Below, one piece after another: positions 8,169 to 17,231 of a DNA stretch of 64,000 nt. How positions within the stretch are numbered: position 1 is the stretch's first letter; every line of letters starts with the position of its first letter. Position numbers and translations under genes: made by a program. The DNA is taken from assembly GCA_965267435.1 (NCBI GenBank), contig OZ253960.1, forward strand, positions 6,882,001 to 6,946,000, given 5' to 3'. The stretch comes from JAWPMT01 sp965267435 (GTDB lineage: Bacteria > Bacteroidota > Bacteroidia > Cytophagales > Cyclobacteriaceae). The notes beneath the pieces were generated by a model. The model was not told the origin of the DNA and did not search any database. It saw only the letters and a list, made by a program, of their open reading frames with translations.

Positions 8169-8834
8169 TTACCGCTCCAATGCCTCTACACCAACCAATA
8201 TATCAGTGCCAAGGACCCGATCCCCGGGGAGCTCATACCAGGTGCGATTGTTGGGGAATCGCATATCTCCATAGGTGAATTCTCCCTCCGTGGTAATCAA
8301 CTCACCTTTCCCCGCTTCTTCGTCCTTGTAGAAGGAGTAGGCAAGCATCTGATAGTTCGCTTTGGCGATATAGAAATACCAGATGTCGGCTTCGTAGGGG
8401 ACTCGAAGTACATAGCATGCCTGGCCTTCGTAGGTCTCCTCTCGGACTTCATTTTCCAAGGGTGTGCCTTCGTCCATGAGTTTCATCGGCAGTCCCCACA
8501 GATACAAATAATAGTTGCGCATCATGGCTGCTCGCCGGCAGTCCACATCGCCTGATATCACGAAGCACGAATCCATCTTCATGCCATGTGCCTCTATGCC
8601 CTTTCTTTCGAGTTTGAACCAGCCCTGCGTGTTGTCGATCTCCGCAGTGGACTCGCGATCTGGGCCGCTGGGTCGTGTTTCCCTAAAGGAAAAGACAGCC
8701 TTCAAAGAAGGCCACTTGTTACCGGGGTCGTGATATGCAATGGTCTTTTTCAGCACTTCAGCAGCTGTGGGCGTTTGAGCCATTACGGCTGCCACTGATA
8801 GGGTGGAAACTAAAAGAAGAGTGGAACGGAGCAT
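8169..8834 (-). CDS. Exported DUF6503-like protein
   Basis: The 221-residue protein begins with a signal peptide (LLLVSTLSVAAVMAQ), so it should be periplasmic or outer-membrane associated. The rest resembles the DUF6503 family of Bacteroidota, related in outline to outer-membrane lipoprotein-sorting (LolA-like) folds, with alternating beta strands and conserved segments AYHDPGNKWPSL and WYFYIAKANY. The ATG at 8834 is preferred to a TTG three codons upstream. It directly precedes the ATP-grasp gene and is divergent from the TetR-like gene at 8905. No molecular function is known for the family. Confidence 0.75.
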   Translation of the reverse strand: MLRSTLLLVSTLSVAAVMAQTPTAAEVLKKTIAYHDPGNKWPSLKAVFSFRETRPSGPDRESTAEIDNTQGWFKLERKGIEAHGMKMDSCFVISGDVDCRRAAMMRNYYLYLWGLPMKLMDEGTPLENEVREETYEGQACYVLRVPYEADIWYFYIAKANYQMLAYSFYKDEEAGKGELITTEGEFTYGDMRFPNNRTWYELPGDRVLGTDILVGVEALER

Positions 8835-8904
8835 AAGTAGCAAAAATTGGTGCGGGAAAATTAAAATACTTTAACCAATCAATACTGGGGACAGTTAATA
8901 GGGT

Positions 8905-9570
8905 ATGGAAAAAGCGACGGAAAAGAAAGCGAAAAAGGGGCTGACGAAGGAGCAGCTGCAACTGCAGTACATGGAGTACATGTTGTTGCAGGAGAAGACC
9001 CCGAGTTCCGTTTTTGCCTTTACAAGGTCTATCAAGATCAAAGAGGCAGATTTTTATGCGCATTACAACTCATTTCGCGCATTGGAAGGGGATATATGGA
9101 AGACGTGGTTCACCGATACAATTGATGTCTTGCATAGGGACGAGCAGTACGCGCAGTACAGTGTGAGGGAGAAGGTGCTTTCCTTCTATTATACGTGGTT
9201 AGAGATGTTGGCCAAGAACAGGAGCTATGTGTTGATGAAGTTTGAGCGTATGACTGGCTCTGATCTCAACCCGGCTTTCCTGGCGCCATTGAAGGAGGCG
9301 TTCAAAATGTACGTGAATGACCTGCTCATGGAGGGCAAAGATACTTCTGAAGTGGCTGACCGGCGCTTTGCCAATCAGTATGACAAGGGGTTTTGGATTC
9401 AACTGATGTTCGTCACGCGATTTTGGGCGAATGATGATAGCCCTGGTTATGAACATACAGACGCTGCCGTAGAGAAAGCCGTCAACTTCTCTTTTGACTT
9501 GGTAGCACGTGGCCCGCTGGATTCATTCCTCGACCTGGCCAAGTTCCTGTACCAGTCCAAAAAGATCTAA
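8905..9570 (+). CDS. TetR-like regulator with conserved C-terminal domain
   Basis: This 221-residue helical protein has a lysine-rich start, a degenerate TetR-type helix-turn-helix at about residues 15-60 (SVFAFTRSIKIKEADFYAHYNSF), and a C-terminal helical domain like those annotated as TetR family C-terminal domains in Bacteroidota. It is followed 11 bases later by an ABC1/UbiB kinase, a pairing that recurs in this phylum and suggests a shared job. DNA binding is plausible but the recognition helix departs from the classical TetR pattern, so a non-regulatory role with the kinase cannot be excluded. Confidence 0.75.
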   Translation: MEKATEKKAKKGLTKEQLQLQYMEYMLLQEKTPSSVFAFTRSIKIKEADFYAHYNSFRALEGDIWKTWFTDTIDVLHRDEQYAQYSVREKVLSFYYTWLEMLAKNRSYVLMKFERMTGSDLNPAFLAPLKEAFKMYVNDLLMEGKDTSEVADRRFANQYDKGFWIQLMFVTRFWANDDSPGYEHTDAAVEKAVNFSFDLVARGPLDSFLDLAKFLYQSKKI

Positions 9571-9581
9571 AACACCGTCAA

Positions 9582-10892
9582 ATGAAAGAGCAGACTAGCA
9601 TTCCCACGGGGAAGGTTTCCCGCGCGGCGAAATTCGTGCGTACGGGGGCGAAGGTGAGTGGCAACTACATCAAGCACTACTCCAGGAAGTTGGTGGATAA
9701 GAATGCCTCCAGGGAGCAGTTGGATGCCGACAATGCCGAGGACATTTATGATTCACTGAGCGAGCTGAAAGGTAGCGCGCTGAAGGTAGCACAAATGTTG
9801 GCGATGGATAAGAATCTGTTGCCGAATGCGTACCAGGATCGGTTTGCCATGGGGCAGTACAGTGCGCCGCCATTGTCGTCTCCATTGGTCATGCAGACCT
9901 TTCGGAAGCATTTTGGCAAATCGCCTGGCGAACTATTTGAGACGTTCACATCTCGTGCGGTCAACGCGGCATCTATCGGACAAGTGCATAAAGCGACGAG
10001 AGGCGAGGAGACGTTCGCCATCAAGATCCAGTATCCGGGGGTAGCGGACAGCGTAAGGTCCGATCTCAAGCTCGTGAAGCCGATTGCGTTGCGTCTTTTC
10101 AATCTCAACGAAAGGGAGCTTGACCTCTATCTGCAGGAAGTGGAGGGCAAACTATTAGAGGAGACGGACTATGAATTGGAGGTGCAGCGCTCGATAGAGA
10201 TATCAGAAGCGTGTGGCCATCTTCCGGGACTCTTCTTCCCTAAGTACTATCCGGAGCTATCTTCTCAGCGGATCATCACCATGGATTGGCTCGATGGGAA
10301 GCACATCAAAGAATTTTTGCAGACAAATCCTTCTCAGGAGGTCCGTAACAAGATCGGGCAGGCGATGTGGGAGTTTTACCACCACCAGATCCACAATTTG
10401 AAGCAGGTGCATGCTGATCCTCATCCGGGTAACTTCCTTATGAGAGAGGACGGCACGCTGGGCGTGATTGATTTTGGCTGTGTGAAGGTGATCCCGGAGG
10501 ATTTCTATACCGCGTACTTCCGATTGATGAGCAAAAATCTGGTCAGCAGCGATGAGGATCTCCTTCCCATTCTCTACGAATTGAACTTCATTTATGAAGA
10601 TGATTCCGACAAGGAGAAGCGATTGTTTATGTCCGTTTTCAAAGAGATGACGGTGCTACTGGGTCGGCCATTCCACGATGATAGTTTTGATTTTGCGGAT
10701 GACGAATACTTCAAGAAGATCTACAATCTGAGCGAAAGATTGTCCAATATGAAGGAGCTGAAGAACTCGCGACATCCTCGAGGCTCTCGACACGGTTTGT
10801 ACATCAACAGGACCTACTTCGGTCTGTACACGCTACTCAATGAACTGAAGGCAGAAGTGAACACGACCAAACCTGAGTGGCTGGAAGGGTAG
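9582..10892 (+). CDS. ABC1/UbiB (AarF) family atypical kinase
   Basis: The 436-residue protein carries the ABC1 kinase-like fold. Visible motifs are the family N-terminal helix LKGSALKVAQMLAMD near residue 61 (a variant of the KxGQ motif), the alanine-rich nucleotide loop AASIGQVHKA near residue 130, the lysine in FAIKIQYPG, the catalytic-loop region VHADPHPGNFLM near residue 276, and the metal-binding DFG in GVIDFGCVKVI. UbiB/COQ8 members support quinone biosynthesis or membrane lipid handling; Cytophagales use menaquinone, so the role here is uncertain. It forms a two-gene operon with the TetR-like gene 11 bases upstream. Confidence 0.9.
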   Translation: MKEQTSIPTGKVSRAAKFVRTGAKVSGNYIKHYSRKLVDKNASREQLDADNAEDIYDSLSELKGSALKVAQMLAMDKNLLPNAYQDRFAMGQYSAPPLSSPLVMQTFRKHFGKSPGELFETFTSRAVNAASIGQVHKATRGEETFAIKIQYPGVADSVRSDLKLVKPIALRLFNLNERELDLYLQEVEGKLLEETDYELEVQRSIEISEACGHLPGLFFPKYYPELSSQRIITMDWLDGKHIKEFLQTNPSQEVRNKIGQAMWEFYHHQIHNLKQVHADPHPGNFLMREDGTLGVIDFGCVKVIPEDFYTAYFRLMSKNLVSSDEDLLPILYELNFIYEDDSDKEKRLFMSVFKEMTVLLGRPFHDDSFDFADDEYFKKIYNLSERLSNMKELKNSRHPRGSRHGLYINRTYFGLYTLLNELKAEVNTTKPEWLEG

Positions 10893-11366
10893 GGGCACAA
10901 CGATTCAATCAGAAGCCCCCGACATTTCAATTCGTCATACCTGCGAACTAGGGAATTTCTGCCGCGTAACCGCTATGGCGTGTGATGCGGGAATCTGAAT
11001 TGACTCGTAGGACGCGAGAGATTCCTGTATCGCTTGTCGCTTGGTCTAAACAATTGTCAATGGTTCCAGCTCACAGGATCGACGTTTTTGGATAACGAAT
11101 TCACCTATCAGCGCTTTTGCCACAGCTGCTCATATCGCTCTTCGAATTCATCATTGTGTCCACAGGCTCGATGCCACAGCCCTGGCAAAATAGACCCGAC
11201 TGCAGTGACAGCCCGCCTGGCATGAGCGATGGGTGGCGCGGGCGTGGCTACAACGGAAGGCGGGACAGGGAGTAGAGGCACAGGTAGGCATGCTCTCTCC
11301 ATCCATCAAAGCAAGCTGTAGAACATGCAAGTGTAACGAAGGCCATTTTGTGTCTATCTTGCGGGC
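10893..11366. other. 474-base intergenic region with a degenerate inverted-repeat remnant
   Basis: No convincing gene was found. Around 10933-11040 there are short segments resembling worn copies of a dispersed palindromic repeat: GGGAATCTG near 10990 opposes GAGATTCCTG near 11020, and GGGAATTTC lies near 10951. The promoter for the beta-helix gene should lie just before 11367. Confidence 0.4.
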
Positions 11367-12593
11367 ATGAAATGGCCTACTTTTTTTATTGGTGCGATGA
11401 TGCTTTTTGGTTGCGCCACCACTACCCCAGATAATATTACTTGGCAATCGATTGAAAAGAGTCTACAGACGCAGCTGATCACGATGAACGATAGCAGCGA
11501 GGTGAGACTGCCCGAAGGGCACTTTATGTTCACCAAGAGCCTGTTGCTAGATGACAAACACTTCGTCACCATCGTTGGTGCCGGTGCCGATAAGACGGTA
11601 TTGTCGTTTGCTCAGCAGGAGGAAGGCGCTGAGGCCTTCAAGATCAGCAACTGCTCGAACATTCGCCTCATGGATTTCACCATCGAAGACGCTCCAGGTG
11701 ATAACATCAAGGCCACTGATACTTATGGTATCGAGTTCAACGGCGTGAAGTCCCACTGGACGGGAGAGCCTGAGGAGACCAATGGTGCCTACGCGTTCTA
11801 CCCGGTGCTGTGCAAGAATGTCGTGATCCAAAACTGCATTGCTGCTGGTGCTTCCGATGCGGGAATCTATGTAGGTCAGTCCGACAGTGTCACCATCCGA
11901 TACAACAAGGTCTACCACAACGTGGCAGGCATCGAGAGCGAGAATTCGCGATGGGTGGAGATCCACAACAACGAGGCGTATCAAAATACTGGTGGGATTC
12001 TCGTATTCGACCTGCCGGGGCTCACGCAGTTGGGGCATACGACCCGCGTATTCAACAACGTCATGGAGAAAAACAACTATCGTAATTTTGCTCCTGAGGG
12101 CAATATCGTGGCTACCGTGCCGCCAGGAACGGGTATGATGTTACTGGCCACTCGCGACATTGAGATCTTCGGCAATGAATTCATCGACAACCGGACGGCG
12201 GGGTTGGCCATCGCGAGCTACGACTTGGTGTCGACGCTCTCTACGGAGGGCGATTCACAGTTGAATGACAACATCGAAACGGCCCAGCAGGATGAAAAAT
12301 ACGATCCCTATCCCAACGGCATGTACGTGCACAGCAATATTTTCAACAATGGCCATTGGTTTCCCACCACGAAGAATGACTTCGGCCTGCTGTTCATGAT
12401 GAAGTTTCCATTTGGGACGCCGGATGTGGTGTGGGATGGCATTTCTCCTAATAGACAGGGCCTCCAGTTCTGCATGGAGAACAATGGCGATTTCAAATTT
12501 GCCGACCTGGATGCGGCGAATGATTTCGCTAGCCTAACGACTGAGTGGGAAGCGTTCGATTGTAAAGGCACGAATATCAATCCAATTTTCTAG
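11367..12593 (+). CDS. Parallel beta-helix lipoprotein, TIGR03805-like
   Basis: The 408-residue protein starts with a lipoprotein signal (FIGAMMLFGC, lipid-bearing Cys16) and then consists of right-handed parallel beta-helix turns, seen as repeated Asn/Ile/Val periodicity such as VVIQNCIAAGASDAGIYVGQSDSVTIRYNKVYHN. It matches in architecture and neighbourhood the family defined as TIGR03805, whose members are found in two-gene pairs with the SO2930-type diheme cytochrome that follows here seven bases later. Such folds commonly bind or cleave polysaccharides, but no catalytic residues of a known lyase were recognised. Function is unknown; membrane anchoring is inferred from the signal. Confidence 0.85.
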   Translation: MKWPTFFIGAMMLFGCATTTPDNITWQSIEKSLQTQLITMNDSSEVRLPEGHFMFTKSLLLDDKHFVTIVGAGADKTVLSFAQQEEGAEAFKISNCSNIRLMDFTIEDAPGDNIKATDTYGIEFNGVKSHWTGEPEETNGAYAFYPVLCKNVVIQNCIAAGASDAGIYVGQSDSVTIRYNKVYHNVAGIESENSRWVEIHNNEAYQNTGGILVFDLPGLTQLGHTTRVFNNVMEKNNYRNFAPEGNIVATVPPGTGMMLLATRDIEIFGNEFIDNRTAGLAIASYDLVSTLSTEGDSQLNDNIETAQQDEKYDPYPNGMYVHSNIFNNGHWFPTTKNDFGLLFMMKFPFGTPDVVWDGISPNRQGLQFCMENNGDFKFADLDAANDFASLTTEWEAFDCKGTNINPIF

Positions 12594-12599
12594 CAAAGC

Positions 12600-13676
12600 A
12601 TGAATAGGGGTAGGGATATACTGTTACTGGTAGTTGCCATAAGTTGGCTATGGCAGTGTGGTGGAAAGACGGAGCAGCAACAGCCGATGGTGTTGGAGGA
12701 GGTGCAATTGGAGGGGGCTATAGTCTCACTCGGTCCGGAGCGCCTGTCAGAGTGGGGCCTTTTTGAAGGAGACCTAAAAGACCTTCGTCCAGTGCAAAGC
12801 GTGCAACCCTATGACATCAGTACACCACTATTTACGGATTATGCCTATAAGGCACGCCTCTTTCAGCTACCCGAGGGGCAGTCGATCGCCTATCATGATA
12901 CGGAGGTCTTCGAATTTCCCAAAGGGTCTATTCTCATCAAGAACTTCTACTATCCCACTGATTTTTCCAAGCCTGAGGGCGAACGCCGAATTCTCGAGAC
13001 GAGACTATTGATCCATGAGGAAGAGGAATGGAAGGCGTTGACCTATGTATGGAATGAGGAGCAGACGGAGGCATTTCTGGAGATCGCCGGGAAGTCCATA
13101 CCCATCTCCTGGACAGACGATAAGGGCCTCATCCAAAACATCAACTACGCTGTCCCCAATCTGAATCAGTGCAAGAGTTGCCATGAGTTCAATGGTCGGT
13201 TCACACCGATAGGCCCAACGGCCAGGCAGCTCAATCGCTCTACAGATGGGGGCGTAGCTCAACTCGCCAAGTGGGCCGAGAAGGGATGGTTGCAGGGTCT
13301 CCCTGATCACGCGGTCGCGACGCTTCCTATTTGGGAAGACGCCAGCAGCGGCACGCTGGACGAAAGAGCCCGGGCATGGCTGGAGGTCAACTGCGCCCAC
13401 TGTCATCGACAAGAAGGTCCTGCGAAGAACACCGGGCTGTACCTCCTCACATCTGAGGAGGAAGATTACCGGATCGGGATCATGAAAACGCCGGTAGCGG
13501 CGGGTCGCGGGTCGGCTAATCTGAAATTTGGTATCGTCCCCGGGAAACCTGAAGAATCCATTCTCGTTCATCGTATAAAGTCGCTGGATCCGGGAGTGAT
13601 GATGCCTGAATTGGGAAGGAAGCTTATCCATCAGGAGGGTGTCGAGCTCATCGAGGAGTGGATCCGCGAGATGTGA
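12600..13676 (+). CDS. SO2930 family diheme c-type cytochrome lipoprotein
   Basis: The 358-residue protein has a lipoprotein-like signal (VVAISWLWQC) and two CxxCH heme sites, CKSCH near residue 191 and CAHCH near residue 265, each with plausible distal ligands. The layout matches the SO2930 family (TIGR03806), the known partner of the preceding beta-helix lipoprotein. The pair is likely co-translated, given the seven-base gap. A redox role at the cell envelope is implied by the hemes, but neither the electron donor nor the substrate is known for this system. It is followed 18 bases later by yccF. Confidence 0.88.
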   Translation: MNRGRDILLLVVAISWLWQCGGKTEQQQPMVLEEVQLEGAIVSLGPERLSEWGLFEGDLKDLRPVQSVQPYDISTPLFTDYAYKARLFQLPEGQSIAYHDTEVFEFPKGSILIKNFYYPTDFSKPEGERRILETRLLIHEEEEWKALTYVWNEEQTEAFLEIAGKSIPISWTDDKGLIQNINYAVPNLNQCKSCHEFNGRFTPIGPTARQLNRSTDGGVAQLAKWAEKGWLQGLPDHAVATLPIWEDASSGTLDERARAWLEVNCAHCHRQEGPAKNTGLYLLTSEEEDYRIGIMKTPVAAGRGSANLKFGIVPGKPEESILVHRIKSLDPGVMMPELGRKLIHQEGVELIEEWIREM

Positions 13677-13694
13677 CCCTCAAAACTGCTAACC

Positions 13695-14063
13695 ATGAGA
13701 CTACTTGGCAACATCATTTGGGTTGTCTTTGGCGGACTATTCATCGCCATCGAATACTTTATTTCCAGCATATGCCTGATGGTGACCATCATAGGTATCC
13801 CCTTTGGCCTTCAGACGCTCAAACTCGGTGTATTGGCCCTTTGGCCCTTTGGCAGTGAAGTGAAGAGCCACGACGTTGGCTCAGGCTGCCTGTCAACGGT
13901 CATGAATGTCATTTGGATTTTTATCGGAGGCATATGGATTTGCCTATCGCATCTACTATTTGGCATTCTCTTCGCCATTACAATCATAGGATTGCCTTTC
14001 GCACAGCAGCATTTTAAGTTGGCGACGCTAGCGCTGGCCCCTTTTGGAAAACACGTAGAGTAG
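13695..14063 (+). CDS. yccF: YccF domain inner membrane protein
   Basis: This 122-residue protein contains two tandem YccF repeats (about residues 6-53 and 71-118), each with two membrane segments and the ending IIGIPFGLQTLKL or IIGLPFAQQHFKL followed by a PFG motif. YccF proteins are small inner membrane proteins of unknown function. The gene is downstream of the cytochrome and may be on the same transcript, although its wide distribution suggests an independent role. It converges on the large dehydrogenase gene. Confidence 0.92.
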   Translation: MRLLGNIIWVVFGGLFIAIEYFISSICLMVTIIGIPFGLQTLKLGVLALWPFGSEVKSHDVGSGCLSTVMNVIWIFIGGIWICLSHLLFGILFAITIIGLPFAQQHFKLATLALAPFGKHVE

Positions 14064-14108
14064 GTCTACGCACTTTTTGGTGCCAAGAGGAGCTCGTCGA
14101 CAGCTCTA

Positions 14109-16943
14109 TTATTTCAAGAAGGTCACAGAATATAGCTGCAATAGCTTCTGGCCCTTCTGGGCATCAGGATTCTTGGCGACGAAGTATACGTCGTGATTGC
14201 CTGTAGTCTCCTCGATTGCGATCGTGAACGAAGGACGAAGCATGGCCATAACACTCCCGAAGCTGGGTCTTGGGCCTTTTTGTCCGCCGGCTTCCCATGC
14301 GGCGATGGCCTTTTCCATTTCAGCCCTGAAGTCCACTTCCACCGCTTCTATCTCCTCTGTCACACCGACCAGCGGGCCATCGGGCTGATCGAGGCGAATT
14401 TCAAGTATGCCACCAGCCCCATCCACACGTGTGGGCTTTTCTGCGGAAATGGTGATGGCTGTGATCCCAGAAAGGTCCAGCTGCCTGAAACCAATATATC
14501 CCTCATGCTCCGATATGTAGAATGACCGACCGGGGGTCGTGAGCAATTCAGTACCCCTTTCCGTATCGGGGTTCTCGACATCGAGCGTAGGATTTCGCAA
14601 GGCAATGATCTTCTCCGATGACAGAGACGGCAGGTTGCCATTACCTCTGTCTCGGTACGCTGCACGAAGCAAATAGCCCCCTTTGCCGTTTTGCTTGGCT
14701 GGCACCTCTGTTACAAATGTGCCCTCGAGTGGGAACTGGCGAGGTACCATCAAGGGATCAGTCAGGCTCATGATATAGTCCACGATCTGAGCGGCGTCCT
14801 CTTCCGAGATGTCCGGGTGGGCGCTCATCCCGTGATCTCCCCAGACGCCCACGCCGCCGTTAATGATCTTACCGGCAAGACCCGCCTGTCCAACAGGGTC
14901 ATTGGCATACCTCTCCGCTACCATCATGTAGCTGGGGCCGATGGACATGGTGTCGAGCCTGTGGCAAGAGAAGCAATCACTCTCCTCTATGAGCGTCTTG
15001 CCCCGGGAGAAAGTGATCCATTCATCCGTGGCTACGTGATTCTGGGCAATCTCTATCGGGTCGAAGCCCTCGGGGGCATAATCAAAATTGATGGCCACGT
15101 CTGACGCCTTAATACCACCATTGTCAGTTGAGCCATCCTCTACGTCTTCTACCGAGATGTTGTAAGCGAGTTCGTCCCCTGCGAAGAAGAACGACTGATT
15201 GCCGCGGGTGATATCAATATTAACTGCTGGCGGCTCATTGCCAGCCAGTAGTTCCAGGCTTATCTGGTTCTGATTATTGGCCTCATCTTCCACTGTCAAC
15301 TGCACGGAGTATGTGCCTGGCTGGGTCAGCGTGACTTGAGGATTGGCTTCGTTGAAGGTCTCCCTATAGCCGTTGTTAGAAGTTATTAGCCAGGAAAACT
15401 CGAGGTCGTCACCATCGTAATCAATCGTGCCTTCGGATGATAATTGGACAGTAAACGGCACTGATCCTGCGGATTGTTCTGCAGACGCGGCTACGATGGG
15501 TTGCCGGTTGCCACCATTGTAGCGCACCCTTTTGACGAGCGCATTGTCATTCCCCTGGAACCATGCCGAACCATACTCCAATACATACAGGTCACCGTCT
15601 GGGCCGAACTGCATATCGATGGCGCTGATGAATTTTTCATTGGGCAGAAAGGGCTCCATGCCCACATAGTCAGAATTTTCGTCCATGGTGACCGACATGA
15701 TCCAGCCACGCATGAACTCTACAATCAACCACTTACCCTCATAGTAGCCAGGGTATCTTCTGTCGGACTTGGGAAAATCTGCTTGACGAAAGACTGGTCC
15801 ACCTGTTGCACTACGCCCGGCACTGCCCATCAGTGGGAATTGTTCGGAATACGAATAGGGATACCATATCATGGCCTTTTGCGGCTGCGGTAGTTCTCTT
15901 AGTCCCGTATTGTTTCGCGAATCATTGATCGGATTATTGACGTCGAATGGTGCGCCCAGCGAATCATTGCTATGGTCGTAGTCCACGTAGGGGATATTGT
16001 CGCCAATGAAGTAAGGCCAACCGAAGAATCCTGGCCCCTTGGCCTGGTTGAACTCGTCATAACCCCTCGGTCCGCGAGGTCCTTCTTCAGAAGCATCGGG
16101 TCCGACCTCTCCCCAATAGATGTAGCCAGTTTGGGAGTCCCAACTAATGCGCCACGGATTACGATGACCCATCGTGTAGATCTCGGGTCTTGTCTTTTCA
16201 GTACCTATCGGGAATAGGTTACCCTCCGGGATGGTGTAGGTGCCATCATCCTCAGGATGAATTCGGAGAATCGCCCCTCGCAAGTCGTTGGTGTTTCCTG
16301 CCGTTCGTTGATCATCTTCATTCTCGTGGCCGAGCCGCTCATCCAGGTTGGAACTGCCAGTGGGCGGGTTGACCGTATTGTTCCCCACGGTGATAAAAAG
16401 GTTGCCCTGGTCGTCCCATGTCATGCCTCCACCTGTGTGGCAGCATTCCTCTCGCTGGACAGGGAATTCCAACATGACGATTTTCGTGTCTTCCAGAAGG
16501 AACCCCGTCCGGAAAACGTACCTCGCGACGACATGCTTGGGCTCATCAGGATGGGCGTACATGAGATAGATCCAGTTGTTCTTCTTGTAATCAGGATGAG
16601 CTGTTACACCAATGAGCCCCTCTTCAGCAGGGCGCGAATGCCCTTCCTTGTTAGTGTAGAAGGTATTGACGGCGATGTCCCCAACTTTTTGCGTATACTG
16701 ATTCTTGACATTCAGATGTTTGATGCCGCCTTTACGTTCGACAATCAGCATCTCCTCCTCGTTGAGAAAGGTGAAAGCCATCGGTTCGTCCAGTGCGCTG
16801 GGCTCGGTAAGAATCGATACCGTGAATCGGTTGTCCTCTGGTTTTTCATTGTCGCCCTTTTGCTCGCAGGCAAGAACGACTACCAGAAGTAGCGAAGCGT
16901 ACAGTACCTTCTTGAAGGGGTTAAGTGTGTGGTGCGGGTTCAT
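14109..16943 (-). CDS. Sugar dehydrogenase-PKD-cytochrome c-carbohydrate-binding lipoprotein
   Basis: This 944-residue lipoprotein (LVVVLACEQ near the start) combines several domains. Residues about 40-480 form a glucose/sorbosone dehydrogenase-like beta-propeller of the PQQ-dependent type, with ECCHTGGGMTWDDQGNLF, MGHRNPWRISW and FGPDGDLYVLEYG. A PKD domain follows at about 490-580, then a cytochrome c domain with one heme site (CFSCH near residue 658), and a C-terminal CBM6-like beta-sandwich ending in HDVYFVAKNP. The arrangement suggests oxidation of a sugar or polyol outside the inner membrane with electron transfer through the attached heme. An insertion of about 35 residues rich in charged amino acids splits the last domain (near residues 880-905). 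Convergent with yccF. Confidence 0.88.
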   Translation of the reverse strand: MNPHHTLNPFKKVLYASLLLVVVLACEQKGDNEKPEDNRFTVSILTEPSALDEPMAFTFLNEEEMLIVERKGGIKHLNVKNQYTQKVGDIAVNTFYTNKEGHSRPAEEGLIGVTAHPDYKKNNWIYLMYAHPDEPKHVVARYVFRTGFLLEDTKIVMLEFPVQREECCHTGGGMTWDDQGNLFITVGNNTVNPPTGSSNLDERLGHENEDDQRTAGNTNDLRGAILRIHPEDDGTYTIPEGNLFPIGTEKTRPEIYTMGHRNPWRISWDSQTGYIYWGEVGPDASEEGPRGPRGYDEFNQAKGPGFFGWPYFIGDNIPYVDYDHSNDSLGAPFDVNNPINDSRNNTGLRELPQPQKAMIWYPYSYSEQFPLMGSAGRSATGGPVFRQADFPKSDRRYPGYYEGKWLIVEFMRGWIMSVTMDENSDYVGMEPFLPNEKFISAIDMQFGPDGDLYVLEYGSAWFQGNDNALVKRVRYNGGNRQPIVAASAEQSAGSVPFTVQLSSEGTIDYDGDDLEFSWLITSNNGYRETFNEANPQVTLTQPGTYSVQLTVEDEANNQNQISLELLAGNEPPAVNIDITRGNQSFFFAGDELAYNISVEDVEDGSTDNGGIKASDVAINFDYAPEGFDPIEIAQNHVATDEWITFSRGKTLIEESDCFSCHRLDTMSIGPSYMMVAERYANDPVGQAGLAGKIINGGVGVWGDHGMSAHPDISEEDAAQIVDYIMSLTDPLMVPRQFPLEGTFVTEVPAKQNGKGGYLLRAAYRDRGNGNLPSLSSEKIIALRNPTLDVENPDTERGTELLTTPGRSFYISEHEGYIGFRQLDLSGITAITISAEKPTRVDGAGGILEIRLDQPDGPLVGVTEEIEAVEVDFRAEMEKAIAAWEAGGQKGPRPSFGSVMAMLRPSFTIAIEETTGNHDVYFVAKNPDAQKGQKLLQLYSVTFLK

Positions 16944-17231
16944 ATCTGTTCTCGTTATTGACCAGTGACGTATACAAAAATGCCCCTAATACCCGGGATC
17001 GAGTAGTAAGTAGAGAGAAGAATACCCTCGACACATCTTAGTTGAGCCACTCAAAGTGTCAATGTTTTTCAAGCAATTAACAACTTCCAAAGGAAGTTGA
17101 GCGACGGGTAATAGCCCAAACTTACAGTGATGATGAAATAGTATCAAAACTAAGGTGTCACCGATTTTCGAAGAATCCACTGCGGAGTAGGTCCCCCGCA
17201 CACTTACGGCCACTCACTGTATACCAATCAA

